Positions 49,319 to 58,099 of a stretch of 64,000 bases of DNA are shown here, piece by piece. The notes under the pieces are model-generated. The model ran no database searches and was not told where the DNA came from. It was given only the letters and a program-made list of their open reading frames with translations. Positions within the stretch are counted from its first letter, which is position 1, and each line of letters starts with the position of its first letter. The position numbers and the translations under genes were made by a program. The stretch comes from Pseudomonas tensinigenes. GTDB taxonomy: Bacteria > Pseudomonadota > Gammaproteobacteria > Pseudomonadales > Pseudomonadaceae. The stretch covers positions 362,501 to 426,500 of the forward strand of contig NZ_CP077089.1 of assembly GCF_014268445.2 (NCBI RefSeq), read 5' to 3'.

Positions 49319-50389
49319 ATGACGACTCAAGCAAAGCAAAAACTCGCGGTGGCCATCGCCGCCGCACTGGCGGTCGGCGTGCTGGTTTACCTGGCGCTGC
49401 CCGGCGTGTTTGGCAAACGTACCCAGCAAAACACCAATGACGCCTTTGTCTCCGCCGACTACACGCTCGTTGTGCCGCGCGTGGCCGGGTTTATCAAGGA
49501 AGTCTTGGTGGAGGACAACCAGCAAGTGAAGGCCGGGCAGTTGCTGGCGCTGATCGATGATCGCGACTTGCGTGCCTCAGCCGAAGCGGCAGACGCGCAA
49601 ACCCTGGTCGCGCGGGCACAGTTGCAGAACGCCAAAGCGACGCTGGAACGCCAGACGTCGGTGATCGCCCAGGCGCAAGCTTCGGTGGTGTCGGCCAAAG
49701 CGGAAATGGCTTTCGCCCAGCAGGAGTTGAATCGCTACAACCATTTGGCCGGCGTTGGTGCCGGCACTGTGCAAAACGCGCAACAGGCGCGCACGCGCAT
49801 TGATCAGGCCACGGCTCATCTCGACACCGCCACGGCGAAACTGGCGGCAGAGCGCAAGCAAGTCGACATTCTTACCGCTCAACGAGATGCGGCCGAAGGC
49901 AGTCTGAAAAACGCACAAGCGGCACTGGCAATCGCCAGTTTCGAACTCTCTTACACGCGCATCACCGCGCCGCAGGACGGCATGATCGGCGAACGGGCCG
50001 TGCGCGTCGGCGCCTATGTGACGCCGGGCAGCAAGCTGCTGGCGGTGGTGCCGTTGCAGCAGGCGTATGTGGTGGCGAATTTTCAGGAGACGCAATTGAC
50101 TGACGTGCAACCAGGGCAAGAGGTGCTGGTGCATGTCGACAGTCTCGGCGGCGAAGCGCTGACCGGTCGTGTCGAGAGTATTGCCCCGGCGACGGGCGTG
50201 ACCTTTGCGGCGGTGAAACCGGACAACGCCACTGGCAACTTCACCAAGGTGGTGCAACGGATTCCGGTGAAAATCATGCTGGAGCCGGGTCAGCCGTTGG
50301 CCGAACGGTTGCGGGTGGGCATGTCGGTGGAGGCGAGCATTGATACCAAAAGCTCGGCGACATCGGTGCGTGAGGTGACTCAGCGATGA
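49319..50389 (+). CDS. HlyD/EmrA-family membrane fusion protein
   Basis: 356 residues with one TM helix (about 9-30), lipoyl halves flanking a long coiled-coil hairpin (about 90-205, rich in Ala/Gln), and a beta-barrel (GERAVRVGAYVTPGSKLLAVVPL). The ATG at 49319 is preceded by AAGG at good spacing; ATG 49307 is the alternative. The stop overlaps the next gene (ATGA). Confidence 0.92.
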   Translation: MTTQAKQKLAVAIAAALAVGVLVYLALPGVFGKRTQQNTNDAFVSADYTLVVPRVAGFIKEVLVEDNQQVKAGQLLALIDDRDLRASAEAADAQTLVARAQLQNAKATLERQTSVIAQAQASVVSAKAEMAFAQQELNRYNHLAGVGAGTVQNAQQARTRIDQATAHLDTATAKLAAERKQVDILTAQRDAAEGSLKNAQAALAIASFELSYTRITAPQDGMIGERAVRVGAYVTPGSKLLAVVPLQQAYVVANFQETQLTDVQPGQEVLVHVDSLGGEALTGRVESIAPATGVTFAAVKPDNATGNFTKVVQRIPVKIMLEPGQPLAERLRVGMSVEASIDTKSSATSVREVTQR

Positions 50390-51993
50390 GCCGTGTTGAT
50401 CGAACCGACGCCTTCGCGAGCAGGCTGGCTCCCACAGGGAGAACGCATTCCAACAGGTGGGAGCAAGCCTGCTCGCGAAGAGGCCAGTGGCAGCTAATCA
50501 CTCTGAGTGCCTTGCTCGCAGTGAGCCTCACCGCCTGCACCGTGGGCCCAGACTTCCAGAAGCCCGAAGCCCCACAAATCGCCGACTGGACCAAACCCGC
50601 CAAGTCCGCCCCCAGCCAAGCCGTCAGCGAACCCCTCAACGAACGATGGTGGGAGGTCTTCCACGACCCGCAACTCTCCGCACTCACTCAGCGTGCGGTG
50701 CAGAGCAACCTCGACCTGCAAATGGCCAGCAGCCGTCTGCAGCAAAGCCGCGCCGCCCGCCAGGTGATCACCGCTGATCGTTATCCGAGCACCGCCGCCA
50801 CGGGCAGTTACGCGCGCAAACGCAACAGCAGCGAGGGCCTGAACGACCCGTCCGGACACAACGGCGATTCCGCCTTCAACCTGTGGGACGCCGGTTTCTC
50901 CGCCTCATGGGAACTGGATTTCTGGGGCCGCGTACGTCGCGAAACCGAAGCCGCCGATGCAAACCTCGAAGTCGCTGAAAACGACCGTCGCGGGGTGTTA
51001 TTGGCCGTGCTCGCTGACACGGCGCAAAACTACATTCAGCTGCGCGGTGTACAAAACACCCGCGCCGTTACCGAGCAGAACCTCGATGTCGCCCGCCATA
51101 GCCTGAAGCTCTCGCAACTGCGTCTGGCTGACGGTGTGGCGACCGATCTCGACGTCGCCGAAGCCGCTGCGCAAGTCGCGGCCATCGAATCGCGATTGCC
51201 GGCGCTGGAGCAACGTCAATCGCAGTTGATCAACGCGATCAGCCTGCTGATGGGCGAACCGCCACAGGCATTGGCCAAAGAGTTATCCACAGACGCCGCC
51301 GTGCCGCAGTCGCCGCTGCAAGTTGCCATCGGCTTGCCGTCGCAACTGGCCGAACGCCGCCCGGACATCCGCCAGGCCGAAGCGCGCCTGCACGCTGCCA
51401 CTGCCAATATCGGCGTGGCCAAGGGCGATTTCTATCCGCGCATCACCCTGTCCGGCAACCTCGGCTCGCAAGCCATGCAACTCAGCGACTTTGGCTCGTG
51501 GGGCTCACGCGCGTTCGGCATCGGCCCGCAATTCAGCCTGCCGCTGTTCGACGGCGGACGCCTGCGCGGCATGCTGCAATTGCGTGAAGCCCAGCAGCAG
51601 GAAGCAGCCGTCGCCTACCAGCAAACCGTACTGCGCGCATGGCACGAAATCGACGATCAACTGACTGCCTACAACGCCAGCCAGCGCCGCCGCGACAGCC
51701 TCGCCGAAGCCGTACGGCAGAACCAGATCGCCCTGCGCACCGCGCAACAGCAATACGTCGAAGGCGTGGTCGATTTCGTCAACGTCCTCACCGTGCAAGG
51801 CGCGCTGCTGGCGACGCAGGAGCAGTGGGTGGAAAGCTCCACTGGCGTGTCGCTGGCGATGGTCGGGCTGTACAAGGCCTTGGGCGGCGGTTGGGAGTCG
51901 GTGTATCCAGAGGCGAAAGTCGCCGTCGGGTTGCCGGGTGTCGTGAAAGCGCCAACCGGCATCGACGGTTCCGCCGTGGCTGACCTAAAGTGA
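50386..51993 (+). CDS. OprM/NodT-type outer-membrane efflux lipoprotein
   Basis: 535 residues with two outer-membrane efflux domains; LAERRPDIRQAEARLHAATANIG is the typical mid-protein motif, in ORF positions around residue 325. A lipobox (SLTAC) ends the hydrophobic stretch WQLITLSALLAV at about residues 36-51. The first 35 residues are unusual: codons 10-32 are the translation of a REP hairpin (50413-50479). The start overlaps the stop of the fusion-protein gene, so no other start is better placed; the result is a signal peptide with a long basic n-region. Confidence 0.92.
   Translation: MSRVDRTDAFASRLAPTGRTHSNRWEQACSRRGQWQLITLSALLAVSLTACTVGPDFQKPEAPQIADWTKPAKSAPSQAVSEPLNERWWEVFHDPQLSALTQRAVQSNLDLQMASSRLQQSRAARQVITADRYPSTAATGSYARKRNSSEGLNDPSGHNGDSAFNLWDAGFSASWELDFWGRVRRETEAADANLEVAENDRRGVLLAVLADTAQNYIQLRGVQNTRAVTEQNLDVARHSLKLSQLRLADGVATDLDVAEAAAQVAAIESRLPALEQRQSQLINAISLLMGEPPQALAKELSTDAAVPQSPLQVAIGLPSQLAERRPDIRQAEARLHAATANIGVAKGDFYPRITLSGNLGSQAMQLSDFGSWGSRAFGIGPQFSLPLFDGGRLRGMLQLREAQQQEAAVAYQQTVLRAWHEIDDQLTAYNASQRRRDSLAEAVRQNQIALRTAQQQYVEGVVDFVNVLTVQGALLATQEQWVESSTGVSLAMVGLYKALGGGWESVYPEAKVAVGLPGVVKAPTGIDGSAVADLK
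50413..50479. repeat. REP hairpin inside the 5' end of the efflux lipoprotein gene
   Basis: TTCGCGAGCAGGCT and AGCCTGCTCGCGAA arms with one mismatch (GCTGGCTCC against GGAGCAAGC). The element keeps the reading frame open. Confidence 0.85.
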
Positions 51994-52048
51994 TGGGCAG
52001 GTTGGCGCGTCATACTCTCGTGGCGCTGCGGCGCGGCAAGAGGAAGCG

Positions 52049-53629
52049 ATGGCGGTCAACAGAGTCACGCCAATGGGCGACACGCAAGATCCGTTTGCCG
52101 CGCCCGGTTCCTGGTTCGGCAGCCTGCGTTGGGTGCGCTGGGTAAAAAATCACTGGCTGTGGCCAATTCTCGCGCTGGCCGCGTTCGTGCGTTTTTATGA
52201 CCTGACGGCGGCAGCGATCTGGGGTGATGAAGGTTCCAGTCTGCTGCTGGCGCGCTATTCGCTGAGTGAAATCTGGCAGCACGCGGCATTTGATGTGCAT
52301 CCGCCGCTGTACTTCATGCTGCTGCATGGCTGGGTCGAATTGTTCGGGGACGGCATTCTCGCGGTCCGCGCTCTCAGTGCGCTTGCCGGTATTGCGGCGG
52401 TCGGGCTGGGCGTGTGGCTGGTGGATCGCCTGGCCACTCGCCGCGCCGCGTTTATCGCCGGATTGTTGCTCGCACTACTACCGACGGCGGTGCGCTACAG
52501 CCAGGAAGTGCGCATGTACGCGCTGCTCGGTGCGCTGCTGATTGCCGCGAGCCTGGCGCTGGTTTACTGGATCCGGCGCCCGCAACGCCAGCGCTACCTG
52601 GTGTATTACCTGCTGCTGATGAGCGCCGCGCTCTACACCCACTATTTCGCCGTGCTCGCGGCGCTCTGTCACTGGCTTTATCTGATCGCGATCCGCGTAC
52701 AGCGCGGTTACCGGTTCCGGCATATCCAGCGCTGGAACTGGTGGCTGGCGAACCTGGCCATTGTCGTGCTGTACCTGCCGTGGCTGCCCAACCTGCTTGA
52801 TTTGATGCAGCACATGCAGCAGCTCGAGGCCGGTGGCGATGTCGGTTGGGAGCCTGCCGTTACGTTGAGTTCGCTGCCGTCGATGATCTGGTCATGGTTG
52901 ATTCAGGATGACGGTGAAAGTTTGCCGTGGCTGATTTTCGCGGCGTTGCCGCTGGCGATGTTGGGGCTGGCAGTCATCGCGGTGATGCGCGATCGCAGTG
53001 TGTCGCGCGGCAGTGTTCTGCTGGCGCTGTACACCGGGCTGCCGCTATTGCTGGTGTATCTGGTGTCGTTCATTACGCCGGTATTCATCGAACGTTATCT
53101 GACGGCTTATGCCCTTGGCTTGCCGATGCTGACGGCGTTGGCCATCGACCGTTTGTACAGCCGCGTGCGGATTTTTGCCTTGGCGGTACTGGTGTCGCTG
53201 ATCGCGGTGGAACTGGTCGGCGTAAACAACAACGTCACGGTCGACACTCATGATCAACTCGACACGGTCGTGAAGTACGTCAACCAGCATTTCCTTCCCG
53301 GTGACCGCATCGTCACCAGCGACATGCTCTGGTATCTGAGCTACGTCTACTACGATCGCACCGGGGCGCAGGTGCGCCTCTTCACGCCACCGAATGCCGA
53401 TGGCCGATCGACGCGGCCAAATGAGTACGGGTTCGGCACACTGGTGACGAGTGATGTCTATTTGAACAGCCTCGCTGAGTTGCCGGGAAATGGTCGAGTG
53501 TGGCTGGTCGGCAGCTTCGACGGCCCGGAAGAGTTCTCACCCTTGCCCGCGACCTGGCAGGTCAGCGCCGAAGTCCACGCCGGCGGACTCAAAGCGCGCT
53601 TGTTCACCCCAACCCCTCCCGCAGGCTAA
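52049..53629 (+). CDS. GT-C fold glycosyltransferase, family 39-like
   Basis: 526 residues, about 10-12 TM helices. WGDEGSSLLLARY after the first helix has the acidic loop expected of PMT/ArnT-type enzymes that use polyprenyl-phosphate sugars, and VRYSQEVRMYALLGA is family-typical. A soluble C-terminal part begins near residue 400. It probably adds a sugar to a lipid, polysaccharide or protein in the periplasm; the acceptor is unknown. AAGAGGAAGCG precedes the ATG. It stands alone. Confidence 0.85.
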   Translation: MAVNRVTPMGDTQDPFAAPGSWFGSLRWVRWVKNHWLWPILALAAFVRFYDLTAAAIWGDEGSSLLLARYSLSEIWQHAAFDVHPPLYFMLLHGWVELFGDGILAVRALSALAGIAAVGLGVWLVDRLATRRAAFIAGLLLALLPTAVRYSQEVRMYALLGALLIAASLALVYWIRRPQRQRYLVYYLLLMSAALYTHYFAVLAALCHWLYLIAIRVQRGYRFRHIQRWNWWLANLAIVVLYLPWLPNLLDLMQHMQQLEAGGDVGWEPAVTLSSLPSMIWSWLIQDDGESLPWLIFAALPLAMLGLAVIAVMRDRSVSRGSVLLALYTGLPLLLVYLVSFITPVFIERYLTAYALGLPMLTALAIDRLYSRVRIFALAVLVSLIAVELVGVNNNVTVDTHDQLDTVVKYVNQHFLPGDRIVTSDMLWYLSYVYYDRTGAQVRLFTPPNADGRSTRPNEYGFGTLVTSDVYLNSLAELPGNGRVWLVGSFDGPEEFSPLPATWQVSAEVHAGGLKARLFTPTPPAG

Positions 53630-53636
53630 CTCCAAC

Positions 53637-53669
53637 CCCTGTAGGAGTTGCCGCAGGCTGCGATCTTTT
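53637..53669. repeat. Half copy of the GATCGCAGCC-type repeat
   Basis: GTAGGAGTTGCCGCAGGCTG followed by CGATCTTTTG matches the right arm of the palindrome at 47567-47642 with two changes. It lies in the 45-base gap between convergent genes. Confidence 0.7.
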
Positions 53670-53674
53670 GACCT

Positions 53675-54439
53675 TCAGGATTTCCCCGACAAATCCGCCA
53701 TGCCCTTGAGCAATTCGATCGGTAGCGGAAAGACAATCGTCGAACTCTTGTCCCCGGCAATCGAACTCAAGGTCTGCATATAGCGCAACTGCATCGCCCC
53801 GGGCTGGCGGCCGAGCATTTCCGCCGCTTGCATGAGTTTTTCCGAGGCCTGCAACTCGCCCTCGGCGTGGATCACCTTGGCCCGTCGCTCGCGCTCGGCT
53901 TCAGCCTGTTTTGCAATGGCCCGCACCATCGATTCATTGAGATCAACATGCTTGATCTCGACGTTGGCGACCTTGATCCCCCAGGCATCGGTCTGCGCGT
54001 CGAGCACCTGCTGGATGTCGATATTCAACTGTTCGCGCTCGGCCAGCAGTTCATCCAGTTCGTGCTTGCCGAGCACCGCCCGCAGGGTGGTTTGCGCCAG
54101 TTGGCTGGTGGCAGAAAGATAATCCTCAACCTGAATAATCGCCTTCTGCGGATCGAGCACGCGGAAATACAGCACGGCGTTGACCTTGACCGAGACGTTA
54201 TCGCGGGTGATCACGTCCTGCGGCGGCACGTCGAGAACCACGGTGCGCAAGTCGACCCGGACCATTTGCTGGACCACCGGGATCAGCAGGATCAGCCCCG
54301 GGCCTTTGACTTGCCAGAAGCGGCCAAGCTGGAACACCACGCCGCGCTCGTATTCACGCAGGATGCGGAACGTCGAGCCGGCGAGAACAATCACCAACAG
54401 CAGCAGCGCAACAAAACCGATTTGCAGACCCATGATCAC
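53675..54439 (-). CDS. Slipin (SPFH/stomatin-family membrane protein)
   Basis: 254 residues with one N-terminal TM helix (about 5-22), an SPFH domain ([20 protein letters not shown] onward) and a C-terminal coiled region ([16 protein letters not shown]). It is expected to form ring- or raft-like oligomers at the inner membrane. The gene overlaps the upstream NfeD gene by ATGA, the usual partner pair. Confidence 0.92.
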   Translation of the reverse strand: MIMGLQIGFVALLLLVIVLAGSTFRILREYERGVVFQLGRFWQVKGPGLILLIPVVQQMVRVDLRTVVLDVPPQDVITRDNVSVKVNAVLYFRVLDPQKAIIQVEDYLSATSQLAQTTLRAVLGKHELDELLAEREQLNIDIQQVLDAQTDAWGIKVANVEIKHVDLNESMVRAIAKQAEAERERRAKVIHAEGELQASEKLMQAAEMLGRQPGAMQLRYMQTLSSIAGDKSSTIVFPLPIELLKGMADLSGKS

Positions 54440-54966
54440 TCTCCGAGCGGTGCCGCGTCAGTCGCGGCCACTTGCAGCAACAATCCCTTGCGACCCACCA
54501 CGCGCACCGATTGCCCCGTGTGCAGCGGCGTGGCGCTGAGCACTTGCCAGCGTTCACCTTGCAGTTGCACCCAACCATTGCGGGCATCGCCCGGTTGCAC
54601 CGTGGTGATCGCGGTGACACTGCCGAGCAGGCCGGCGTCGCCACTGACGGCGTGGCGCGGGCGGGTTTTCAGGGCGCGGATCAGCAGTCCGATCAACAGC
54701 AGGGCGCTGATCAGACCGAGGCCGATCATCATTGGCACTGGCAACTCGGCGTTGCTCAGAATCAGCGAACCGATGACGAACATGATGATGCCGCCCAGGC
54801 CAACGACGCCGTAATTGGGCAGTGCAGCTTCAGCGATCAGGAAGACGATGCCCAAGGTAATCAGCCACAAACCGGCCGGACTCATCGGCGGCAACGGGGT
54901 GTCGGCAGCCAGGGCTGAACCGCTGATCAGCAGGAGCAAGGCAAACGCACAACATCGGCTGTTCAC
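54436..54966 (-). CDS. NfeD-family protein, short form
   Basis: 176 residues with a signal peptide ([16 protein letters not shown]), three or four TM helices and a C-terminal OB-fold domain ([17 protein letters not shown] onward). It lacks the ClpP-like protease half of long NfeD proteins. GTG 54966 is preceded by GGAGGG; ATG 54987 and 55074 are upstream alternatives. It partners the slipin. Confidence 0.88.
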   Translation of the reverse strand: MNSRCCAFALLLLISGSALAADTPLPPMSPAGLWLITLGIVFLIAEAALPNYGVVGLGGIIMFVIGSLILSNAELPVPMMIGLGLISALLLIGLLIRALKTRPRHAVSGDAGLLGSVTAITTVQPGDARNGWVQLQGERWQVLSATPLHTGQSVRVVGRKGLLLQVAATDAAPLGE

Positions 54967-55140
54967 GTGACCCTCCGCGAGCGTCATGTCTGGTTCTTTC
55001 AGTCTAGTTGAGGGTTGCGCTGGTTGAATTTTGATCAATATGCGGATGTGTCCGATGGGCGGAATTCTCTGCACCCACCCCTCGCCGAACTAGACTCAAA
55101 GGCACGGCAACCACCGTTCAGCGCAACACCGAGGTGCATC

Positions 55141-55602
55141 ATGCGTATGGCAAGAAAGGTGCAGAGCAGCCTGAACCGGGCGCACTGCGAATACGACATC
55201 GTCGCTCATCGTCACTCGTCCAGCAGCCTGGAAACCGCACGGGTCGCCGGAGTGCCCGCCGAGCGCGTGGCCAAATCGATCATCCTCGACGACCACCACG
55301 GGCATTACCTGATGGCCGTGCTGCCGGCCAGCCGTCACCTGGATTTGAGCAAAGTGCGCAACAGCGGCGAATGGCAACTGACCCGCGAAAGCAATCTGGC
55401 GCACATCTTCGACGACTGCGAACGCGGCGCGGTACCGCCGCTGGGTGGCTCCTATGGCCTGGACATGGTCATCGACCCATTGTTGACGCGGCAGAAGGAT
55501 ATTTACCTGGAGGCGGGCAACCACAACTATCTGCTGCACATGAGCATGCCCGAGTTTCTGAAAATGGTGCCGCATGCCGAGGTGCGGGAGTTGAGTGATT
55601 AG
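55141..55602 (+). CDS. YbaK/EbsC-family aminoacyl-tRNA deacylase
   Basis: 153 residues covering the whole YbaK/ProX fold, with VAGVPAERVAKSIILDD and the substrate-loop GSYGLDMVIDP. The family clears mischarged aminoacyl-tRNAs (Cys, Ala or others on tRNA-Pro and related tRNAs). This variant is shorter and more diverged than E. coli YbaK, so specificity is uncertain. Confidence 0.88.
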   Translation: MRMARKVQSSLNRAHCEYDIVAHRHSSSSLETARVAGVPAERVAKSIILDDHHGHYLMAVLPASRHLDLSKVRNSGEWQLTRESNLAHIFDDCERGAVPPLGGSYGLDMVIDPLLTRQKDIYLEAGNHNYLLHMSMPEFLKMVPHAEVRELSD

Positions 55603-55627
55603 GTTTTGTGGCGCCGGCACTGACGCC

Positions 55628-55692
55628 TTCGCGAGCAGGCTCGCTCCCACAGGTTGATCGCATTCCCCTGTGGGAGCGAGTCTGCTCGCGAA
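55628..55692. repeat. REP hairpin (GCTCGCTCCCAC class)
   Basis: Arms TTCGCGAGCAGGCTCGCTCC and complement with one mismatch, spacer containing CGCATTCCCC. Confidence 0.9.
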
Positions 55693-55730
55693 TAATCTTC
55701 CACACAGCCCATTTTTGAAGGAGTTGATCA

Positions 55731-55976
55731 ATGGAAAGCCCAACACACAACCTCCCATCACTATTCAAACAACTCGGCCTTTCCGACGAACCGGTCGACA
55801 TCGACAAATTCATCGCCACCCATTCCCCGCTCAAACCCGACCTGCATTTGGCTGATGCGTTTTTCTGGACGAAGAGCCAAGCGGAGTTTTTGCGTGACGA
55901 GATTCTGGATGACGCCGATTGGGCGGAGGTGGTGGATCAGTTGGATGTGTTGTTGCGTAAGGGCAGAAGTGTGTAA
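55731..55976 (+). CDS. DUF2789 family protein
   Basis: 81 residues, acidic, helical, starting MESPTHNLPSLFKQLGLSDE with FFWTKSQAEFLRDEILDDADWAEVVDQLD, typical of DUF2789. A good GAAGGAG ribosome site precedes it. The function is unknown. Confidence 0.88.
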   Translation: MESPTHNLPSLFKQLGLSDEPVDIDKFIATHSPLKPDLHLADAFFWTKSQAEFLRDEILDDADWAEVVDQLDVLLRKGRSV

Positions 55977-56032
55977 AAAAAATTGTAGGAAAAGGCTGTA
56001 ATGTAAAAAAAACATGCGCGATGTAAAAAAAA
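55972..56032. repeat. Three phased TGTAAAAAAAA motifs before fic
   Basis: Identical 11-base motifs start at 55972, 56002 and 56022, so spacings are 30 and 20 bases, whole helical turns. The first overlaps the DUF2789 stop codon. The last ends 30 bases before the fic start. Confidence 0.75.
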
Positions 56033-56062
56033 CTGGGCTTTAATCGTCGCAGTGAATTTTTT

Positions 56063-57553
56063 ATGTGGACGATGACGATGCCAACTGTTGGATATGCCCA
56101 CCTGCGTGATGCGCTGAAGCTTAATGCATTTGCCCCCAAGCGCATTGCGATGATCAAACCGGTTACCCGGATTACCTTGATCGGTGAGTGTCTAGCGGTT
56201 CCAAACGGCGTCGCGCCGGCACAGGGTTCGACACTTGAGCACATCTTGTTTGCTCTGAAGCATGAGGGAATAAACCTGTGCATTCTTGCTCAAGCGCTTG
56301 AAACCGTTGAAGCGGACGAGTTGCTAGGTGAGTTGAGCCGATCACCTAACGGGGTATTTATCCGCAAAGCCTGTTTTCTTTGGGAAAGTTTCACGGGCAA
56401 ACAGCTGGAATATTCCGTACCGGTTCGGGGCAACGTTGTCGCTTTGTTTGATCCCAAGCGTTATGTCACCGGGCCTGCAATTCGAAATAGTCGTTGGCGG
56501 GTAGATTTTAACGGGTTGGGGTCAATGCGTTACTGCGCCACAGTCGAGCGTACGACGGAGCTGCAGGCGCTGCTTGATCTGGACATCCTTGGTCGAGCCC
56601 AGGCTTTTATGGCGACGTTGCCGCCGGAAATGATGGATCGGGCAATCAATTGGGCCTATCTGCATGAGACCCGCGATTCTTTCGCCATTGAGAAAGAAGA
56701 GCCCAACGAAGAAAAGTCGCGCCGTTTTGTTCGGCTTCTCCGCCAAGCCCATGAGCGAACAGAGTTGAGCGAAGACTATTTGGTCGAGTTGCAGAACAGT
56801 ACGGTTTCCAATCCTTTCGATAAAGCTGTGCTTTTCCGTCATGAACAGAACCATTTACACAACGGCTTGAGAGGCGCAGCTGGCGTCAGCTATGTCCCGC
56901 CTCCACCGCAATTGTGCAGGGAGTTGATGGACGAGTTGATGAGTTTTGCCAATCACTCAGCCAAGCAGGTTGATCCGTTGATAGCTGCAGCGGTTGTGGC
57001 TTTCGGGTTTGTCTTTCTTCACCCGTTCATGGATGGCAATGGTCGACTTTCACGTTTCCTGATTCACCAGACGCTTTGCCACTCTGGCGCTCTAAAAAAT
57101 GGTTTGTTGTTACCGGTTTCCGTAGCGATGAAACACGAAGAGTCTGGCTATCTCGAAGCGTTAAAGGAGTTCTCGAAACCAGCAAGAGAGTTCTGGAATG
57201 TCACTTGGCTGGACGCTGATCAGATGGCTTTCGATTTTATTGGGCACGACTCAATCTATCGATTCTGGGACGGGACTCAATGTGCAGAATTTACCTTGCA
57301 GATGGCCTTGCGAGCATTGGAAGTGGAGCTGCGCGAGGAGACCGAGTTTCTTGAAAAATACGACTACGTCATCAAAGAGGTGAATGGGCGTTTTGACGTA
57401 CGGGGGAGCGACCTCTCGAAACTGGTAATGATGTGTCTGGACAACGGTGACAAAGTTTCAAAGCATCGACGTAAGCAGTTCCAGTTCAGCGTGCCGGAGG
57501 AGGTTTTCGATTTCATTGAGCAGATAGCGGGTGATTTCGATTCGGTAGGCTAA
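56063..57553 (+). CDS. Fic-domain protein (probable AMP-transferase, class II-like)
   Basis: 496 residues. The catalytic motif HPFMDGNGRLSR is at 320-331. An inhibitory-type motif SFAIEK (206-211) lies 114 residues before it, which fits class II Fic proteins that inhibit themselves through an N-terminal helix; Lys replaces the more usual Gly/Asn after Glu. A C-terminal domain of about 100 residues follows. Such enzymes AMPylate target proteins or themselves. Codon use is more AT-rich than in neighbouring genes, suggesting transfer. The start is uncertain among ATGs at 56063, 56072 and 56078. No separate antitoxin gene is seen. Confidence 0.9.
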   Translation: MWTMTMPTVGYAHLRDALKLNAFAPKRIAMIKPVTRITLIGECLAVPNGVAPAQGSTLEHILFALKHEGINLCILAQALETVEADELLGELSRSPNGVFIRKACFLWESFTGKQLEYSVPVRGNVVALFDPKRYVTGPAIRNSRWRVDFNGLGSMRYCATVERTTELQALLDLDILGRAQAFMATLPPEMMDRAINWAYLHETRDSFAIEKEEPNEEKSRRFVRLLRQAHERTELSEDYLVELQNSTVSNPFDKAVLFRHEQNHLHNGLRGAAGVSYVPPPPQLCRELMDELMSFANHSAKQVDPLIAAAVVAFGFVFLHPFMDGNGRLSRFLIHQTLCHSGALKNGLLLPVSVAMKHEESGYLEALKEFSKPAREFWNVTWLDADQMAFDFIGHDSIYRFWDGTQCAEFTLQMALRALEVELREETEFLEKYDYVIKEVNGRFDVRGSDLSKLVMMCLDNGDKVSKHRRKQFQFSVPEEVFDFIEQIAGDFDSVG

Positions 57554-57614
57554 CCCTGAACAGGCAATTTGTTTCAAAACTTGACTGAAATTCCCCTCCA
57601 ATGCGATATTGATA

Positions 57615-57628
57615 GTTAGCAAACTAAC
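57615..57628. promoter_or_regulatory. GTTAG-CAAA-CTAAC palindrome, putative MarR operator
   Basis: The inverted repeat sits three bases before the marR GTG and resembles operators of MarR-family repressors in efflux operons (TAGTTAGCnnACTAA type). It would let MarR repress the whole five-gene operon. Confidence 0.6.
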
Positions 57629-57631
57629 AGT

Positions 57632-58099
57632 GTGCATTTCCCCTTACCGAACGATCTCGACGCTCTCCAGATGAACATCAGCAGTGCCATGGTGGTGGCC
57701 GCCAGGCATTGGCGGAAGATCTGCCAGACCACGCTGGTCAACTATGGAATCTCCGAAGCCTGCGCCGTCCCGCTGCTAATGATCGGGCGTCTGGGCGAGG
57801 GCGTGCGCCAGGTGCAAGTGGCGCAGGCGGCCGGGATGGAGAGTCCGTCGCTGGTGCGTCTGCTCGATCAGTTGTGCCATTCCGGTTATGTCTGCCGCAC
57901 CGAAGATGCTCAGGATCGCCGGGCCAAATGCCTGAGCCTGACCGATACCGGGCGTGAACTGGTGCAAGCGGTCGAGATCGAACTGGTGCGCTTGCGTCAC
58001 GAGGTGCTCGAAGGCATCGAGCAAAGCGATCTGGAAGCTACGCTTCGGGTACTCAGAGCTTTTGAGGCGGCCAGTCCGCCTTTGGTGGTCAATTCTTGA
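57632..58099 (+). CDS. MarR-family transcriptional regulator
   Basis: 155 residues with a MarR winged helix (VRQVQVAQAAGMESPSLVRLLDQLCHSGYVCR and DAQDRRAKCLSLTDTGREL). It is the first gene of the efflux operon and probably represses it until a small aromatic ligand binds. It starts at GTG 57632 or ATG 57671. The stop overlaps the next gene's TTG start. Confidence 0.9.
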   Translation: MHFPLPNDLDALQMNISSAMVVAARHWRKICQTTLVNYGISEACAVPLLMIGRLGEGVRQVQVAQAAGMESPSLVRLLDQLCHSGYVCRTEDAQDRRAKCLSLTDTGRELVQAVEIELVRLRHEVLEGIEQSDLEATLRVLRAFEAASPPLVVNS

